Made by a program: the position numbers and the translations under genes
Shown here: positions 28,401 through 39,789 of the stretch, piece by piece
Position numbering within the stretch: position 1 is the stretch's first letter
Layout: every line of letters begins with the position of its first letter
Notes under the pieces: generated by a model
Database searches by the model: none
What the model saw: the letters and a program-made list of their open reading frames with translations, nothing else
Told to the model about the DNA's origin: nothing
Assembly: GCA_032191485.1 (NCBI GenBank)
Contig: JAVDOI010000044.1
Coordinates: forward strand, 760,001 to 824,000
DNA: 64,000 nucleotides
Origin: Leptoclinus maculatus
Lineage: Eukaryota; Chordata; Actinopteri; Perciformes; Stichaeidae
Direction: 5' to 3'

Positions 28401-30615
28401 CTGTCTTTGTCACTCCGAACGTCGTAAACCTTACCACCTCACGCTCTGCTTCTTGTGCTGTCGTTTTGTTTTCTACACGTCAGAAATCTGTTTCAAAAGA
28501 AAGGCGTGCAGCTGAGAAGATAAAGGCTCAGTTTTACCATATGGCGAGGCGTTCTGTCGAGCCAGCGGTCTCTGTGGGGCCTCGGCTGACGAGGACGGAC
28601 GCCGCCATGTTGTTTCTGGGAACGAGACAAACGACAGCTGAGAAAGGAAATGTGCCACACTTTCACACATCGTCAGCTCCTCCTGCACGTTTCTCTGCAC
28701 AACCTTCATCTACACTTTGGATTAGAGGCAGAAGTTTGATGTAGAAATGCACTAACTTTCCTTTTGGTTGTGAAATGTTCTGAGTTAATTTGAGGTGAAT
28801 GGGAAAGTTGTGTGAGACTTATTTTCACGGTGCTTGTTTGAATGAATGTAAACAACGACAAAAAGAAATGTGCTGAGCACATTCATGCTCCTCGGGGGAT
28901 AGACCTTCTCCATTCTGGACGCTCTGTGAGACGTTTTCTTGCTCCAACTTCAGGTCAAAATGTCATCTTTGCACACAAATGATGTCAAAATCCAATGAGA
29001 AGTTCTGCACACATTCATCCTCACAGGACAAACCTTCCTGATTTTAATTATGGTCCAGAATAAACCTTTTAATTTGTGGTTGTAATGAAAACACGCCCAC
29101 AGACTCCCTGTGCTGCCTGCAGGATATTTGCTCCTTTTATTGTGATTTAACTTATTGTATGCTTCTTTCCAGTCCAATTTAAGGACAGGAAAGCTTAAAA
29201 TGTCCCTTAAACTCTCAAATATCACTCAGTAAAAATAAAAACCTTTAACGTTGTTGTGCCAGCACTTCAGGTGAAGTCACAGTCCACTTTATTTCCTAAA
29301 AAGCTTGTTGTTTATGACCCTCCTGCATGATTTACAGCTCGCCTATCACACAAAGTAATCAGGAATCATTCCACTTAGTGGAGCAGGAAGTCCTTTACGC
29401 TGTAACAGCTGCGGGTGAATCGCTGTCGCTCTGTGGTTCCTTAAGTGCAAACTCAAAGCACACATGTCCAAATGTGTGTGATGGAAAGATGAAAGTCAAG
29501 AATCGTGGACATCGTTACTATTTTAATTAAAGGACCAATATATGACATTCAGAGCATTAACACAGCATCAAACAACGATTTTCTGTTTAAAGACGTAATA
29601 TCTACCGGAGCAGAGAATGACGTACCGTTAGCTACATGGGGTCGCCATGTTGAGAGCCGTTGAGAGGCAATCGGAACGCTCCCAACCTCGTATTATATTA
29701 ACTCTCTTTGAAAAGCATGTTTTCTTTAAACAATCGCCAAAACTACACCATCAATCCTAGCCAGAAGCTGTAAAAGAAACGCCATTATCATCAGATTTTC
29801 ATCTTTCCGACTATCCTTGAACACATCATGTGTGAAAAACGAAAAATGTGACAGGAGCAAAGAAAACGCCTCGACACTGTCACTAAATGAAGCTATGATG
29901 AGCATTAATATGTCAAAGATACTGATTTCAATCTCACTTTTCTATCCTGGATTAAACACACTTACTTCATATATTATATTACTAAATATTAGATTTTGTT
30001 ACATTACACATACTATTTCCCAAACTATATTATGTTAATTTATATTTCCAAATGAATACAGACAAACACTGAGGATCAACATGTTGATCTACTACTAATT
30101 ACATCACACCACTGTAATTCTGTCTTTAATTGCTCTATTTTGACTTCTTATATTTGTTTTAAATACCTCTCAATAAAGGCTTATCTTTCCTAAAGTTTTC
30201 TTGTAAATAGTTTATTGTCTCTATCATATTACCTGCTACTTATTGCTTCCAAATTATAACAAATGTCTTCGTACACAATCACATTTTTTAAGCCTCAGTT
30301 CCTCCGTTGCAATTTCTTTTCCTGATCGCTCCAAATCCCACCGTCATATTTGCAGCCACAAAGGGATTAAGTGGAAGGATTTCAACTGATCCTCAATATT
30401 GTGCACTTCCTCCATTAAATGACGAAAACAACAGCTTTCTAATAAACACTGTTGGCATGTCACACACACACACACACACACACACACAGCTTTTGAAGTT
30501 CCACGTTCAGACACAAAACAACAACAAACTGTAACAAAATGAAAAGTGACTGTTGCAGCATATGGCTGCTGAATGTAAAAATAGCTTTTGGGTATTTGTT
30601 TTTTTTTCCTGCTCA

Positions 30616-30646
<31 letters not shown>

Positions 30647-33600
30647 GAGCCAAAGTGGATTCAGTGCCAGAGATGTTGTTGATGCCGCCTTTAGTCAGTC
30701 CTGTGGGAGTCTGTCTTATCCCCAAATCAAGTGTAAAACACACACACACACACACACAGGAGCAGATGTTTGTGAAAGGTCGCCTGCCTTCCAGCCTCTG
30801 TATTAATACACCTCTTCAGACTCTAGTAGTAGAAGCAAAAGACAAATATCCCTCCTCCTCGCCTGAGTCCACAGATGTCACTGCTGAGGTACTGGCTGTG
30901 AAACACGTTTAAGATAATCAGATTAAAGTGGATCCAATCTGCAGGCCTGTGTCCACATGAATGGAGCGCTGAGACGCGACGATGGGGAGGAATGATAATG
31001 AGTCCTCGTAGTTCACAGTGAGAGAGCTGAATGACACGATGAGCAAACTAAAACACAAGAGGAGGTGATAACAGTTTGGTACAGGGCGAATTAATAGAAA
31101 TACATGACTCGATGAAAAGTTATTTTGATTCATCCTAAGGGGAACATGAATGTAACAAGTACTGGAGCAGAATTCATGACAATCCATCCAATAGTGGTTT
31201 AGAAATTTCACTTAGAACAGAAATGTGAACCTCAAGGTGGCGCTAGAGGAAAAGTTAGAGGATCACCAAAGTCAGTAGCGTTAATCCTCTGGGGATCATG
31301 AATGTCTGTGCACAGTTTCATGACAATTCTTTCAATAAGTGTTGTGATATTTCAGTCTGGACCAAAGTAGTGGAAGAGAGAATGAAGATATAATTATAAA
31401 AGTGATATTTACGACACAAACACTTTATTTTTCTTCCTGTTTCAGGTGAAAATCACGTAACTTTACTTAAAACCAATATATTGAGTCGTATATAAGAGAA
31501 CTCCATCAGTGCAACTCCAGCAGCTCTATTATTCAGATTATGGAGCCAGAAGGATACTTTGGTCCGACTCCGACATGAAAACATAGTCTCAACCATCTTT
31601 GCCTTCAGCAAAACCAAACCCCTGCTGTTAAGAATGATGCACTGAGGTACTGAGGGTGCTTCATGTCTCTCACCTTTGCTGCAGCTGTTGACGTAGTATC
31701 TGAGTCCCTCGGGTGACGTGTAGCTCCTCCACCCTGGAGGAAGAGGCCGGCTGTCAGTCTCCTCTGTGGGTGCAGCCGAGCTCACAGCCGCTGGCTTCTG
31801 TCGTTAACAAACACTTTAAATGTTACTAAATACTACTGACATACTTGAGCTTTACTTACTGGTACTGCACAGACATATTCTACTGAACTGGCTCCACCTG
31901 GTTTACAAATAGTTTACATCTTAGTATGCATACATATATATACCCGTTTATGTGAATACTACCAGTCCTTTACACACGTTTTATATTATATATAATATTT
32001 TATTCTTTTATTTTAACTGCTGCAGTATTTTAGGTCCAATTTAACTTACGTGATTTTCTTTTCTTTTTTAAATACTCATAGGAGAATTGTATTGCCAGTG
32101 TGATTATTGTACATATGATAATAAAGAACTTTACTATAAACAAAGCATGTTTTCTTCCTGTAAAATATTATCATCCATTATTTAAACTGGGGCTTAAAAT
32201 CTACAGGAACAAGATCACATCTCCACATTATGTAATCCAACAAACTGGCCGTGACATGTATGCTATTGTTGTGTTTTTTATGTTTGGGTTGCGTAACATC
32301 TTTTAAAGGAGAAAACAAGACTCACGCTACTTATTTACACAATATTTCCATGAAGTTATTAAGTGCTACTAAATTCCTGGAGGCTACAGGAAGTAATATT
32401 GTCTGATAACAATCTGATACTTTAGTTGATGAATCAGGACATTTACAGCTGTAAGAACTACAATCTGGTTTATTGTTACATAACGTGGACATTAACTACT
32501 GAGGATGTGCAAACTAGTACTACACACCTGTGGTTACACACACCTTATATCTTCCCTGATAACTCTACATTGTGAACAACAAATCTGTGTTGAAATATGC
32601 AGGAAAAGAACGTTAGCTGTTAGCTGTTAGCCGTTAGCTGTTAGCATCCGTTGGGCAGCACAGCCCTGCTTGGCTAAATAACGGCGCTAACAGCTAACAG
32701 CTAACAGCTAACAGCTAACGTTAACAGTGAGTTAGATTATGATGCTTTCACGCTATATTCAGTAAATATTAGTATTGGGTAAAGGTTTGTTTTTGGGGAG
32801 AAAATTGAATAAATACAGTTGTTTAAAGGAACTGTTTTTACAGCAATATAAAAAAAATATATATATAAAATGGAACTTCCTAACAGTAGCTCTATGCAAT
32901 TTATAATACATAATTGAAAGTACTTATATATGTATTAGTATGTTTGGTTTTATGCACTGGTATTGGATCAGTACTCATATTAGCCGATACACTAGATCAG
33001 ATATCGTAATTGGGAAGGAGAAAACATCAGCTGAACGTCTCTAGTGAGATTAGATGCTTTAATTCATCTCGAGTAAGTACGAACATTGAGTAACGAAGCC
33101 TATAATGTGATGCTGCTGCTTTATGTATATGCAGCTGCAGCTTGCATATATAGTAGATAATGTAAATCATAACAGCCTCTGCAATAAGTGCCGTTATTAT
33201 CATCAAACCCCCATTTTGCATTTCAGCAATAATGGGGTTATTCATATGGTGAAATATGATCGTCTAAATGGATAAATAATGATAAATGCTAAGGCTCCAC
33301 CTTATCAGCAGTCCCCAGGAGCTGCACACACTGAATACTGGGCCAGAAATTACTGCAGTGTGCTGCACGAGGAAGAAAGCGCCTTTTTCATCTACAGCGA
33401 TCGCTGGCTGGCTGTTCATTTTCAGACGCAGCGGTGCATGCAGACAGATGTGTGCGTGGCCCCGCTCACATCTGTCTGCTGAACTTCAGGCCGGTGCGCT
33501 CCAATCAGACATCTGAGGGGAAGGTGGGCGGACGGGATCGGACAGATGTATGAACGGGGAGATTATTAGCAGAATGATAAAGGAGTCGTATCGTGTTCTT

Positions 33601-36600
33601 TATGAGTGGGTAGATAAAGCCGATTGATGTGCAACATTAAAAAGGGAACTCTTTTCTATCTCTGCTCCTGATTTAAGTTTTGCAGTGAGAGCAGCAGATA
33701 GATTCAGCCGTGTGGTGCTGCAGTATTCCTGCTGCTGACGGGACGTTTGCTGCCCAGAGAAGATAAGTGGCATCCTCTGACAGATAACATTGACCCATGT
33801 ACTGTCACTATATTCTGTGATCCGCCCCATAACAGGGACAACAAATGTGCCACCTACAGTGGAAGAATTAACCTTCATGTGTTGCTTCAGGAAGATGCTC
33901 GGCAGGATTATGTTTTTCTTATCAGACAGCAGAACATTAATATTAACAGTTGACAAGTCTTCATAACTAGGTGAAAATAGGTCATTTGTAATTGCCTTAA
34001 AAACGCCTCAATATTCCTCAAACAATACTTAGTCAAATGCTAATCTCAGCAGCATGACTGTAGTAATAATCACAGCTAAAGCACTCTCACTGTGACCTTT
34101 AGACAGCTCTGATGACCATTCATCACAATTGTTTCTGACATACTGAACATTAAACAATTAAAAAGGAAAGGTCCATCTGTGCTCTGTTTTCAACTGGAAA
34201 CACTCGGCCGTGACAAAGGTTACTAAAGCTCATCAATAAGGTTATGAATGATGGGAACACGAGCACTAACTGAGGCTAGCTGTGCTACATTTGGAAACAA
34301 CTGAAAGGGTTGGATTGTTTTTGAAGTGTGGTTGTATGTATACTCCAGCTAAATAAAACTACCGTTTTTGTCAATGGAGTCTGGTAGCGTTGAAAAGAGC
34401 GATATAACGGCTTCAGTTCCACGTCAGAAAGGTCTGTCTGACCGTTATCGCTGCTCTCTTCAAGGCCAACAGACTCCATTAACAAAAACAAGAAGACATA
34501 AGAAAGAGAACTGTGAAGCTATAGAATGATATAAATTCTAATAATAATAATGGATCCGTCCTTTAATTAATCGATAATGAAAATAACTGCTAGTTGACAG
34601 CTGTCATTTGTTTATAGTTACTTTAAAGGCAACTAAAACTACTTGGTCAGTCTTTGAAAGATTACAGTCATAGTCAAATGATTAAAAAATAAAATAAAAT
34701 CAACGCACAGCAGCCCACATGGCTGGTATAAACTGCAGAATAAATTAAATCCTGGTTCCCACACTGTGACTGAATAAAAGGTTTGAAGATAAACTCTTAT
34801 CGGGAGTTTTCACACGTCCTCTGGCTTCCAAGGAGAAGAAGTGCAGCTGAATGGTATCTGAGCTTTAACGGAAACGCACACAGATCTGGAAGATATCGCT
34901 GCCAAAATCCCCACAATCCTCTGGGGTGCTGCTCTCAGTGTAACCCTGAAACCAGAATCTCCTCTCCACTCGTGTTAGCTCACTTCTCCCTGAATAGGAG
35001 GAAACTAAGAAGACAGGCTGTGTCCGGAGGGAGGAGGCCTCTCGCTGCTTCACGGGGATTCTTCACGAGGTCCGACGAGGAAAAGGAAGAAATCACTGAG
35101 ATCCTGTTTCTACCTGGAACACGAGATTAATGAACCTCAACCTTCCTACGCTGGTGAAAGAGAAGAGCTGCTGTGCAGCATTGCTGTGCAGCATTTCACC
35201 TAATTCAGAGTTGTATAATTATTATATTATTAATAACAGTTCACAGAAGCACATTTTATACTATAATAATACAATATGTTGTCTTTGTACGGTAGAAGAA
35301 AACACAATGACAAGGACCAGCACATGTGACTTAAAAATAAGTAAGAAACGGGACAAAGCTCAATATTTCCTTATCATAAATATATTCAGGAATCTGAACC
35401 GTATGCAATCTTCAATTATCAAAAAAGGAAAAGCTTCAGTGTGTAATTTTAGATACGAAAAAAAAAAGCTAAACGGACACATTTTCATGGTTTAATTCTG
35501 TGTCTCGAGGCAGCTGCTGAGAGTTCAAACAGCAGCAATTATAATATACATAATTATATAAAATATTAAAGGAAGAAACCGAGGGGAAGGCTTATAGAGG
35601 AATGTACAGTCACTCCTCACAGGATGCTGATATAAGAATGAAGCAGAGGGCCTGAAACAGCAGCGAGGCCTTTATTCTGTCAGAGGCTACATGAGCAGCA
35701 CATCACCGAGGTTGGCTTCTGCTCCTCCGAGGGACGCAGAGCTTCTGGTGAAGAGACGACACTGAAGCTTTGAGCGTCTTAAAGCTAACTGTAAGAAATA
35801 CTCCGACAGTCGAAGAAGATGCTGCATTTTCGGGAAAACGGACACAAGAGTCTCCAGCCACGCTAGCGGCTCTGTGAGGCTGTGGGCTACATGCTAACGC
35901 CGGCATGCTAACATTGCTAACATATATAATGTTTACCTATGTACTCCTTTACATATCTGCAGTGGGGAAATGTAACTAAGTACAGCTACTTTGAGCTATT
36001 CTGTTGAGCTATTTGTACTTTACTAGAGTATATCACTTTTAAGGTACTTTATACAACATCTCAGAGGTAAATATTGTACTTTAAGCCACATATCTCCAGA
36101 TGTTTTGAATGTTTCCTTTATGTGTTGAGACAATCCTCCTACTTCTTAAACATAAACTACATGAACTGTTTAAAAAGCGTCTTGGATCAGATGTTGAATG
36201 CATCATCACAAAGCTGAGAACAACCGTTTGTTCTTTTGTAGAGATACGAGGTTCTCACAGGACAGAGACGCTACAAACATGATGATCTGATAGAAGATGA
36301 TGCATTGATGGAGATTAAACAAGAAAACCGGAAATAAAGCAGAATGCAACATACTCATTAATGCAGCAGAAACATCAGATATAATAGAGACACATTTTAC
36401 TGATTTAGCAATACTTTCACTGATGCTACAGTAGTAAAACACTGACTGGGAACATTTTACTGCACAATGAGTACTTTTACTTTAAAGCATCTACATGTCT
36501 GCTATAAATACTGGTGAAGATGCAAACTAAATACAAAGTCTCACATTAGAATATGAGCTTAGTCTAGAAGACATTTGTCTGTATTTGTTCCATGTGATGA

Positions 36601-36652
36601 GGATACAAGCCCCTCACGTCTTTGAATAGCAGTTAACAGCAGTTCTTACCAT
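6981..36652 (-). CDS. gas7: growth arrest-specific 7 (WW + F-BAR protein), 14 coding exons
   Basis: GAS7 binds membranes and actin through its F-BAR domain and promotes neurite outgrowth. Exons in order: 36650-36652 (ATG only), 31674-31797, 28538-28615, 27087-27142, 24838-24900, 18259-18348, 17052-17167, 15710-15784, 14439-14517, 13305-13436, 12524-12647, 8468-8547, 8047-8145, 6981-7094. All have GT-AG borders and matching phases. The sum is 1,233 nt, or 410 residues, against about 416 for the human SH3-less isoform, which also begins M-K-P. The WW domain spans residues 19-49 (LPPGWRSYTSPEG, then ETTWRRP; W24 and W46). The F-BAR region follows from about residue 109: EWSYCDYFW, KQLKGKQMQKEMSEFI, HHIADLRKQLASRYASVEK, KTQQLEIKLSNKTEEDIKK. 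The C-terminus is VRPVDMDI. The SH3-coding exons of the long isoform were not found. The first exon is the least certain. Confidence 0.9.
7235..7480 (+). repeat. dispersed repeat A in a gas7 intron
   Basis: Nearly identical to 13505-13715 over about 200 bp (CTCTAGTTTCAAGTCTTCTT, then CAATACAGCATGATGTTCAT). It is inverted relative to the partial copy at 4305-4445. Confidence 0.85.
8897..11842. mobile_element. foldback element with arms of about 450-500 bp, interrupted by a hAT
   Basis: The left arm, 8897-9402, is the inverted complement of 9627-9677 plus 11442-11842, with the hAT insertion at 9678-11433 removed. Matching landmarks on opposite strands include TGGCTGAGGTGGCGACCAAT and ATGTCATAGCTGCTTCTATG. 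An A/T-homopolymer module ending in GGGCTTCC occurs three times: inverted at 8897-9110, and direct at 9420-9625 and 11656-11842. The left arm carries about 24 bp that the right arm lacks. The structure resembles a foldback or MITE-type DNA transposon. I see no coding region for it. Confidence 0.8.
9678..11433 (+). mobile_element. hAT DNA transposon remnant, 1,756 bp, 8-bp target-site duplication
   Basis: The terminal inverted repeats begin CAGGCCTGGCCAACC on the left and CAGGGGTGGCCAACC on the right (complement). They are flanked by the 8-bp duplication CTCCAGAG at 9670-9677 and 11434-11441, the size expected of hAT elements. Inside, a decayed + strand transposase shows an N-terminal piece at 10378-10500 (MSKQLLESFFAKGKS, and FNRQYQES in another frame). 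A C-terminal dimerisation piece lies at about 10975-11130 (LTDTHVKELLRVATTEYKPD). Stops and frameshifts mean it cannot encode a transposase. It inserted into one arm of the foldback element, so it is the younger of the two. Confidence 0.88.
12651..12734. repeat. (CA)n microsatellite abutting a gas7 splice acceptor
   Basis: About 42 CA dinucleotides, which are TG on the gas7 strand. They end directly at the acceptor CAG of the exon at 12524-12647, so the repeat takes the place of a polypyrimidine tract. Confidence 0.95.
13040..13088. repeat. (TG)n microsatellite
   Basis: Roughly 22 TG units in the gas7 intron between the exons at 12524 and 13305. Confidence 0.9.
13505..13715 (+). repeat. dispersed repeat A, second copy in gas7
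   Basis: Same orientation as the copy at 7235-7480 and nearly identical to it from the CACCAGGGGGCGACTCCTCT core to TTTAGAGTCAAACAGACCA. The close match suggests recent activity or a recent duplication. Confidence 0.85.
14636..14830. repeat. dispersed repeat S (AGTACTTT-rich) in a gas7 intron
   Basis: AGTACATTTACT, AGTACTGCACTTCAGTACAA and CTTTTACTTCACTACATTTC motifs in the order seen in related copies near 35960, 45025 and 51570. Its class is unknown to me, but fish genomes carry many copies of this type. Confidence 0.6.
17168..17216. repeat. (GGA)n tract forming a gas7 acceptor
   Basis: About 14 GGA triplets. On the gas7 strand they read TCC repeats and lead straight into the acceptor CAG of the exon at 17052-17167. 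Confidence 0.9.
17364..17420. repeat. (GT)n microsatellite
   Basis: About 27 GT dinucleotides in a gas7 intron. Confidence 0.9.
18560..18690. repeat. LINE/SINE-tail-like dispersed repeat
   Basis: Contains AATAAACTTTATTTCTATAG followed by CACTTTTTAAAACAAAGGTA and CAAAGTGCTTTACA. This motif is very common in fish genomes as the end of a retroposon. Only one copy lies in this window, so the assignment rests on recognition. Confidence 0.45.
21425..21484. repeat. 12-bp alternating purine-pyrimidine minisatellite
   Basis: About five tandem copies of ACGCATACGTGT. Every base alternates purine and pyrimidine across roughly 60 bp. Confidence 0.9.
21627..22422 (+). mobile_element. non-autonomous hAT element, 796 bp, 8-bp target-site duplication
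   Basis: Both ends start TAGGGGTGTAACG as inverted repeats, flanked by the 8-bp duplication ATTAACGC at 21619-21626 and 22423-22430. Sub-terminal repeats of GAACCG/CGGTTC and TACCGAAACG type are dense at both ends. The + strand at about 21895-22050 still encodes the end of a ZBED-type hAT transposase dimerisation domain (SVPSERVFSTAGDIVTSSRS, then LSTENVDILIFLKK). The rest of the transposase is missing. A tRNA-like SINE fragment behind a long poly-T lies inside it. Confidence 0.88.
21721..21860 (+). mobile_element. tRNA-derived SINE-like insert with poly-T
   Basis: About 41 T residues (21721-21761) precede GGGGGCGACCGTGGCTCCCT, an A-box-like TGGGTTAAGAGGG and a B-box-like GGTTCAATCC. That is the layout of a polymerase III SINE head. 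It sits inside the hAT element, and its right border is unclear. Confidence 0.5.
23110..23170. repeat. (CA)n microsatellite next to poly-C
   Basis: About 30 CA dinucleotides preceded by a poly-C run at 23090-23104, in the long gas7 intron. The same intron also holds a (GA)n/(CT)n pair (22895-22997) and a (CTCCT)n tract (23331-23370). Confidence 0.9.
24544..24610. repeat. (CAGT)n microsatellite
   Basis: About 16 tetranucleotide units, with CTGT variants near the right end. Confidence 0.9.
24838..24966 (-). other. gas7: gas7 exon with a possible alternative first-exon extension
   Basis: As an internal exon it starts at 24900 behind a good pyrimidine-rich acceptor (CTCCTGTCTCACCCCGCAG) and encodes HPGSVSPAKRQFKEVKETKI plus T. 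The reading frame is also open upstream through that acceptor to an ATG at 24964-24966 (MMMEASFDTEESFDDPSCL). Just beyond it lie (CT)n/(GA)n-rich sequences rather than an acceptor. This fits an alternative promoter that makes a gas7 form without the WW domain. Transcription from here is inference. Confidence 0.4.
24979..25560. repeat. CT/GA-rich simple-sequence zone
   Basis: Runs of (CT)n at 24995-25055, G-rich sequence at 25110-25210, (GA)n at 25362-25430 and (GGA)n at 25525-25550. They lie directly upstream, on the gas7 strand, of the possible alternative first exon. Confidence 0.7.
31230..31385 (+). repeat. dispersed repeat B
   Basis: Copies lie at 31230-31385, 38620-38745, 42600-42672 and 62410-62575. 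Shared landmarks are CCTCTGGGGA/CCCCAGAGGA, TCATGACAAT and the CAATAAGTGTTGTGATATTT type of sequence. Orientation varies between copies. Confidence 0.65.
32612..32722. repeat. inverted GTTAGCT / AGCTAAC tandem repeat (long hairpin)
   Basis: Five GTTAGC units at about 32612-32646 face five GCTAAC units at about 32686-32720. The 35-bp arms differ at a single position. The 39-bp spacer contains GGGCAGCACAGCCC. Confidence 0.8.
34362..34492. repeat. imperfect inverted repeat, arms of about 50 bp
   Basis: TTTTTGTCAATGGAGTCTGG, then TTGAAAAGAGCGATATAACG, is mirrored on the other strand by CCGTTATCGCTGCTCTCTTC and CAGACTCCATTAACAAAAAC. The spacer is about 30 bp. It lies in the gas7 5' intron and has no coding content. 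Confidence 0.7.
35960..36085. repeat. dispersed repeat S, copy in the gas7 5' intron
   Basis: Contains GTGGGGAAATGTAACTAAGT, TTTGTACTTTACTAGAGTAT and AATATTGTACTTTAAG, in the same order as the related copy at 14636-14830. Confidence 0.55.
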
Positions 36653-36899
36653 GCTGCGACGCTGTTGTGCTGCAGGACTGTATCAGTCGACCCGCCGCTG
36701 GAAATATGAACGAAGAGACAGGAAAGATTATTAGATGTCATTTCTGTCCATTATGATCCAACGCCTGCAGGGAACGGAGACACACTGAACATCTTTCAAA
36801 CTCTTTTTCCCACTTGTTAAAGAAGTTCTGTCAGAGAGAGAGAGAGATGAAGACATTTTCTATGAGTCTTTGTTGAGCAGAAATGTCCGGCGGTCCTCA

Positions 36900-39780
36900 G
36901 TCTGTGTCAGAAACACAAAGGAGGACACTGTAAGACAGAGCTGTGATGTGCGGGGGACACAACAAGGACCTTTCTGTTCTGCTAAATCAAATTGAGTCTG
37001 AATAAAGTGAGTGACAGTCTGGTCACATCCAGTTCAAACAGATGAGGTCTGTCTCTCTCTCTCTCAGGAGAATGAAGCCACTTGTGACTCCACTGTCGGG
37101 CCCTTTGGGGGCCGTGTGCGAGACCGGAGTGTTACAGGTTACTTTACAATGTGCAGACGTGCACAACAGCAGCTACAACTTCAGGCAATTTACATCAGTC
37201 AAAGATTAAAAGAGAAACAAACCTGTACACATGCAGCTTTAAGAGTATTTTATTGTGCCACATTCTGGTGACGCAATCTCAACATTTATTTGTTAAAATT
37301 GTGTTACAGGAGATGTTAAGACAGATGTTTTATATTAATTCAGAATTATATTAATTTCTAAATTACTCAGTACTTCGCCCCTAAATCCACAGTTTGTGTT
37401 GCTGCCAGCAGGCGGCGCTGTGTCGTTGAATGATGGCGTCTGCAAATATGTTTTTGGGAATTCCTATATCAAAACAGCTGCCAGTCCAACATGTTGTAAT
37501 GGCCACACGCACATTTATTATTTAACCCTGAATTTCAAACATTTAATTATAACAATACCCAAATAAAAAATGCTATTGCATCTACAAGTCCCACATTTTG
37601 TAGCAGTCAATATATTTGTCGTACTTAATATTCTGCTATCAAACGCCAATTTTGGCAAACCTAATTTATTTATAATTAATATTTACTTTTTGTAATAGAC
37701 CCTGACTTTGATATAGCAAAAAATACATTATTGCGTCCTTAAAATCATAACGCAAAACATATTTAGAGCAATTAGTTTATTATTGTATTAATTAGACTAA
37801 CTGTGATTGTTTTGGGAGCCTTACGAATCCTCTAAAATCTGTAAACGATTAGTCTTCACAGCAGAGAGTTGAGGCTATGAATAATTAAGTCATTTCTTGT
37901 TTATGCAGTTTATCTCTCGCCGTTTCATGCCTGGTTGTCTCATTGTTTAATAAATGAATCAAAACATCATCTTTGTGTTTCTCTGATACGTTCTCCTCCT
38001 CATTCTGTCACTGCTGCACAAAGAAGCTTTGTTCTAAAGAAAACTAGGTTATTTTTGTCACACTGTTGGATGTCTCACTGGAAAGCAAAAAAATAAATAA
38101 AAAACCCCAAGACGAGATCTAAAATTAATGACTTCTAACTTCAAACGACTAAAAGGAGGCGAGGGAAACAACCGCATACAAGATTTAGTTCATCTCGTGC
38201 TTTTCTCGTACGTAAAATAAATGTGTTGGAGACGACTTCATTATGATTTAGATGTTTATTTCAACCTGCTCTGTTTTCCTGCTGAAGCCCCTCGAGGGTG
38301 TTAAAACACAACAGCAGCACTGCAGTATATTATAATAATAATAATTGTTATTCTAATATATCAGCCTCAAGCATCTTCTAGACGTTGTGCGTTCGATGCA
38401 CCGTCAATGGGAGAATGTACAGCGTTCAGCATCTACAGTACCGGCTGATGCAGTAAAAACAATCTCACGTCAAAAACAAAAACGCATTGTTCGGGTCTTT
38501 GTGTTGCACCTAATGACCTCCTGATCTATGATTCAGAACTTTGCTGTATATTCAGATTTAATCAAATTAGCATTAATTTTCTTTGTTTTTAGCAGCATGA
38601 GTCTGAGGACATCCAGACGGAAATATCTCAACATCTATTGGACGGATTGTCATGTCATTTTGTACAAACATTCATGGTCCCCAGAGGATGGATCCCACTG
38701 ATTTGAGTGATCCTCTGACTTTTCCTCTTACGCCACCACCAGGTTAACATGTGGGGTTTTTGAGTAAAATATCTCAACAGCAGGATTATAATGATGTTCG
38801 GCCATAATCAGGTCAAAGTATCTTAATTATTAAGATACGTTGGTTTGTGACCAAATACCTGCATATTCTGTAGTTTTGTGGAGGGAACCAGTGTGCTGCT
38901 GACTTCCTGTTGGCCCACATCCCTGGAGCACCTTATCACCCCTGATTAGCATCAGCATGTTAGCATGTAGCTCAGAGCTCCACATGATTAAACGCAGCCT
39001 TACGGAGCCGCTAGCATGGCGGCAGACTCTTAGTCTTGTTTTTAATAATAAATGAGGTGTTCCCTTCGGGGTCATCCACTTTTTTATTCACCACTTCACA
39101 TTAATTGCATTACTCACCGACTCTGGACTTCCCAGCATCCTCCTCTGCTTTCCTGTAACCTTCAAGCTATCACAAAATAAAAGCGTGTTCAAGTGTAACG
39201 TGGTTTGAGAGGTTTGTATGTGTTCCTTGGTGTTTCATGATGTTTACAAGCATCTTCGAGAAGGAAAAACCGATGTGATGCATGAGTTCAAAGAGGAATC
39301 TGATCTCCTGAAACCTGCAAACAAAGCCGCTCAGACTCTTTGTTAGAATCCTGTCCTCAGCTCACCTTGCTGTGACATTACAGATACATGACCCGATAAC
39401 AGCAGCAGCTTCCCTTGACACGTTACACAGCCCAGTTCACGCTGAAGATCACGGCCAACCTCCCACATGAATAACAATGCACCTGTGTTTACTTTGGAGC
39501 GTCTCATTGTTAAAACAACTGTTTCCCACTCAGGCTTTCAAGGCCTTCATTTCCACACCAGCTGCCTGCAATAATCCTCTAAAAGGAACAGAATCAATCC
39601 TCTTCAGATCCACTTTTAGAGGCCGTCTGCCCGCCGGTGTCCGGACACTGATCGCCTCAGTCGGCTTTATCCACCAAAATAGCATTTTTTAAGACCCTCG
39701 AAACACGTTGGGGGAATCAAAGGTTATATTCGGCTCATGAAGGTGAATGAGATCTGACGGACGGTATAAATAACCTGAAG
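36900..39780. other. gas7-myosin intergenic region
   Basis: Sequence upstream of the gas7 start exon. One copy of dispersed repeat B lies at 38620-38745. I see no convincing gene and no exon with a compatible phase for the SH3 part of gas7. Confidence 0.5.
38620..38745 (+). repeat. dispersed repeat B
   Basis: Contains AATATCTCAACATCTATTGG, ACGGATTGTCATGTCATTTT and CCCCAGAGGATGGATCCCAC, close to the copy at 62410-62575. Confidence 0.7.
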
Positions 39781-39789
39781 CCCCGTGTT

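Noticed and set aside
39118..39152. Stand-alone small exon with GT-AG borders.
   Set aside because: No neighbouring exon joins it in frame, and no homology supports it.
38860..39155. Two minus-strand pieces resembling the end of an SH3 domain (GGCWE at about 39118-39152, and HWFPPQNY at about 38860-38907) that could be the missing gas7 SH3 exons.
   Set aside because: The tryptophan spacing fits, but overall identity is far too low for this conserved gene. The second acceptor is poor, and its donor phase does not match the WW exon, which starts in phase 0.
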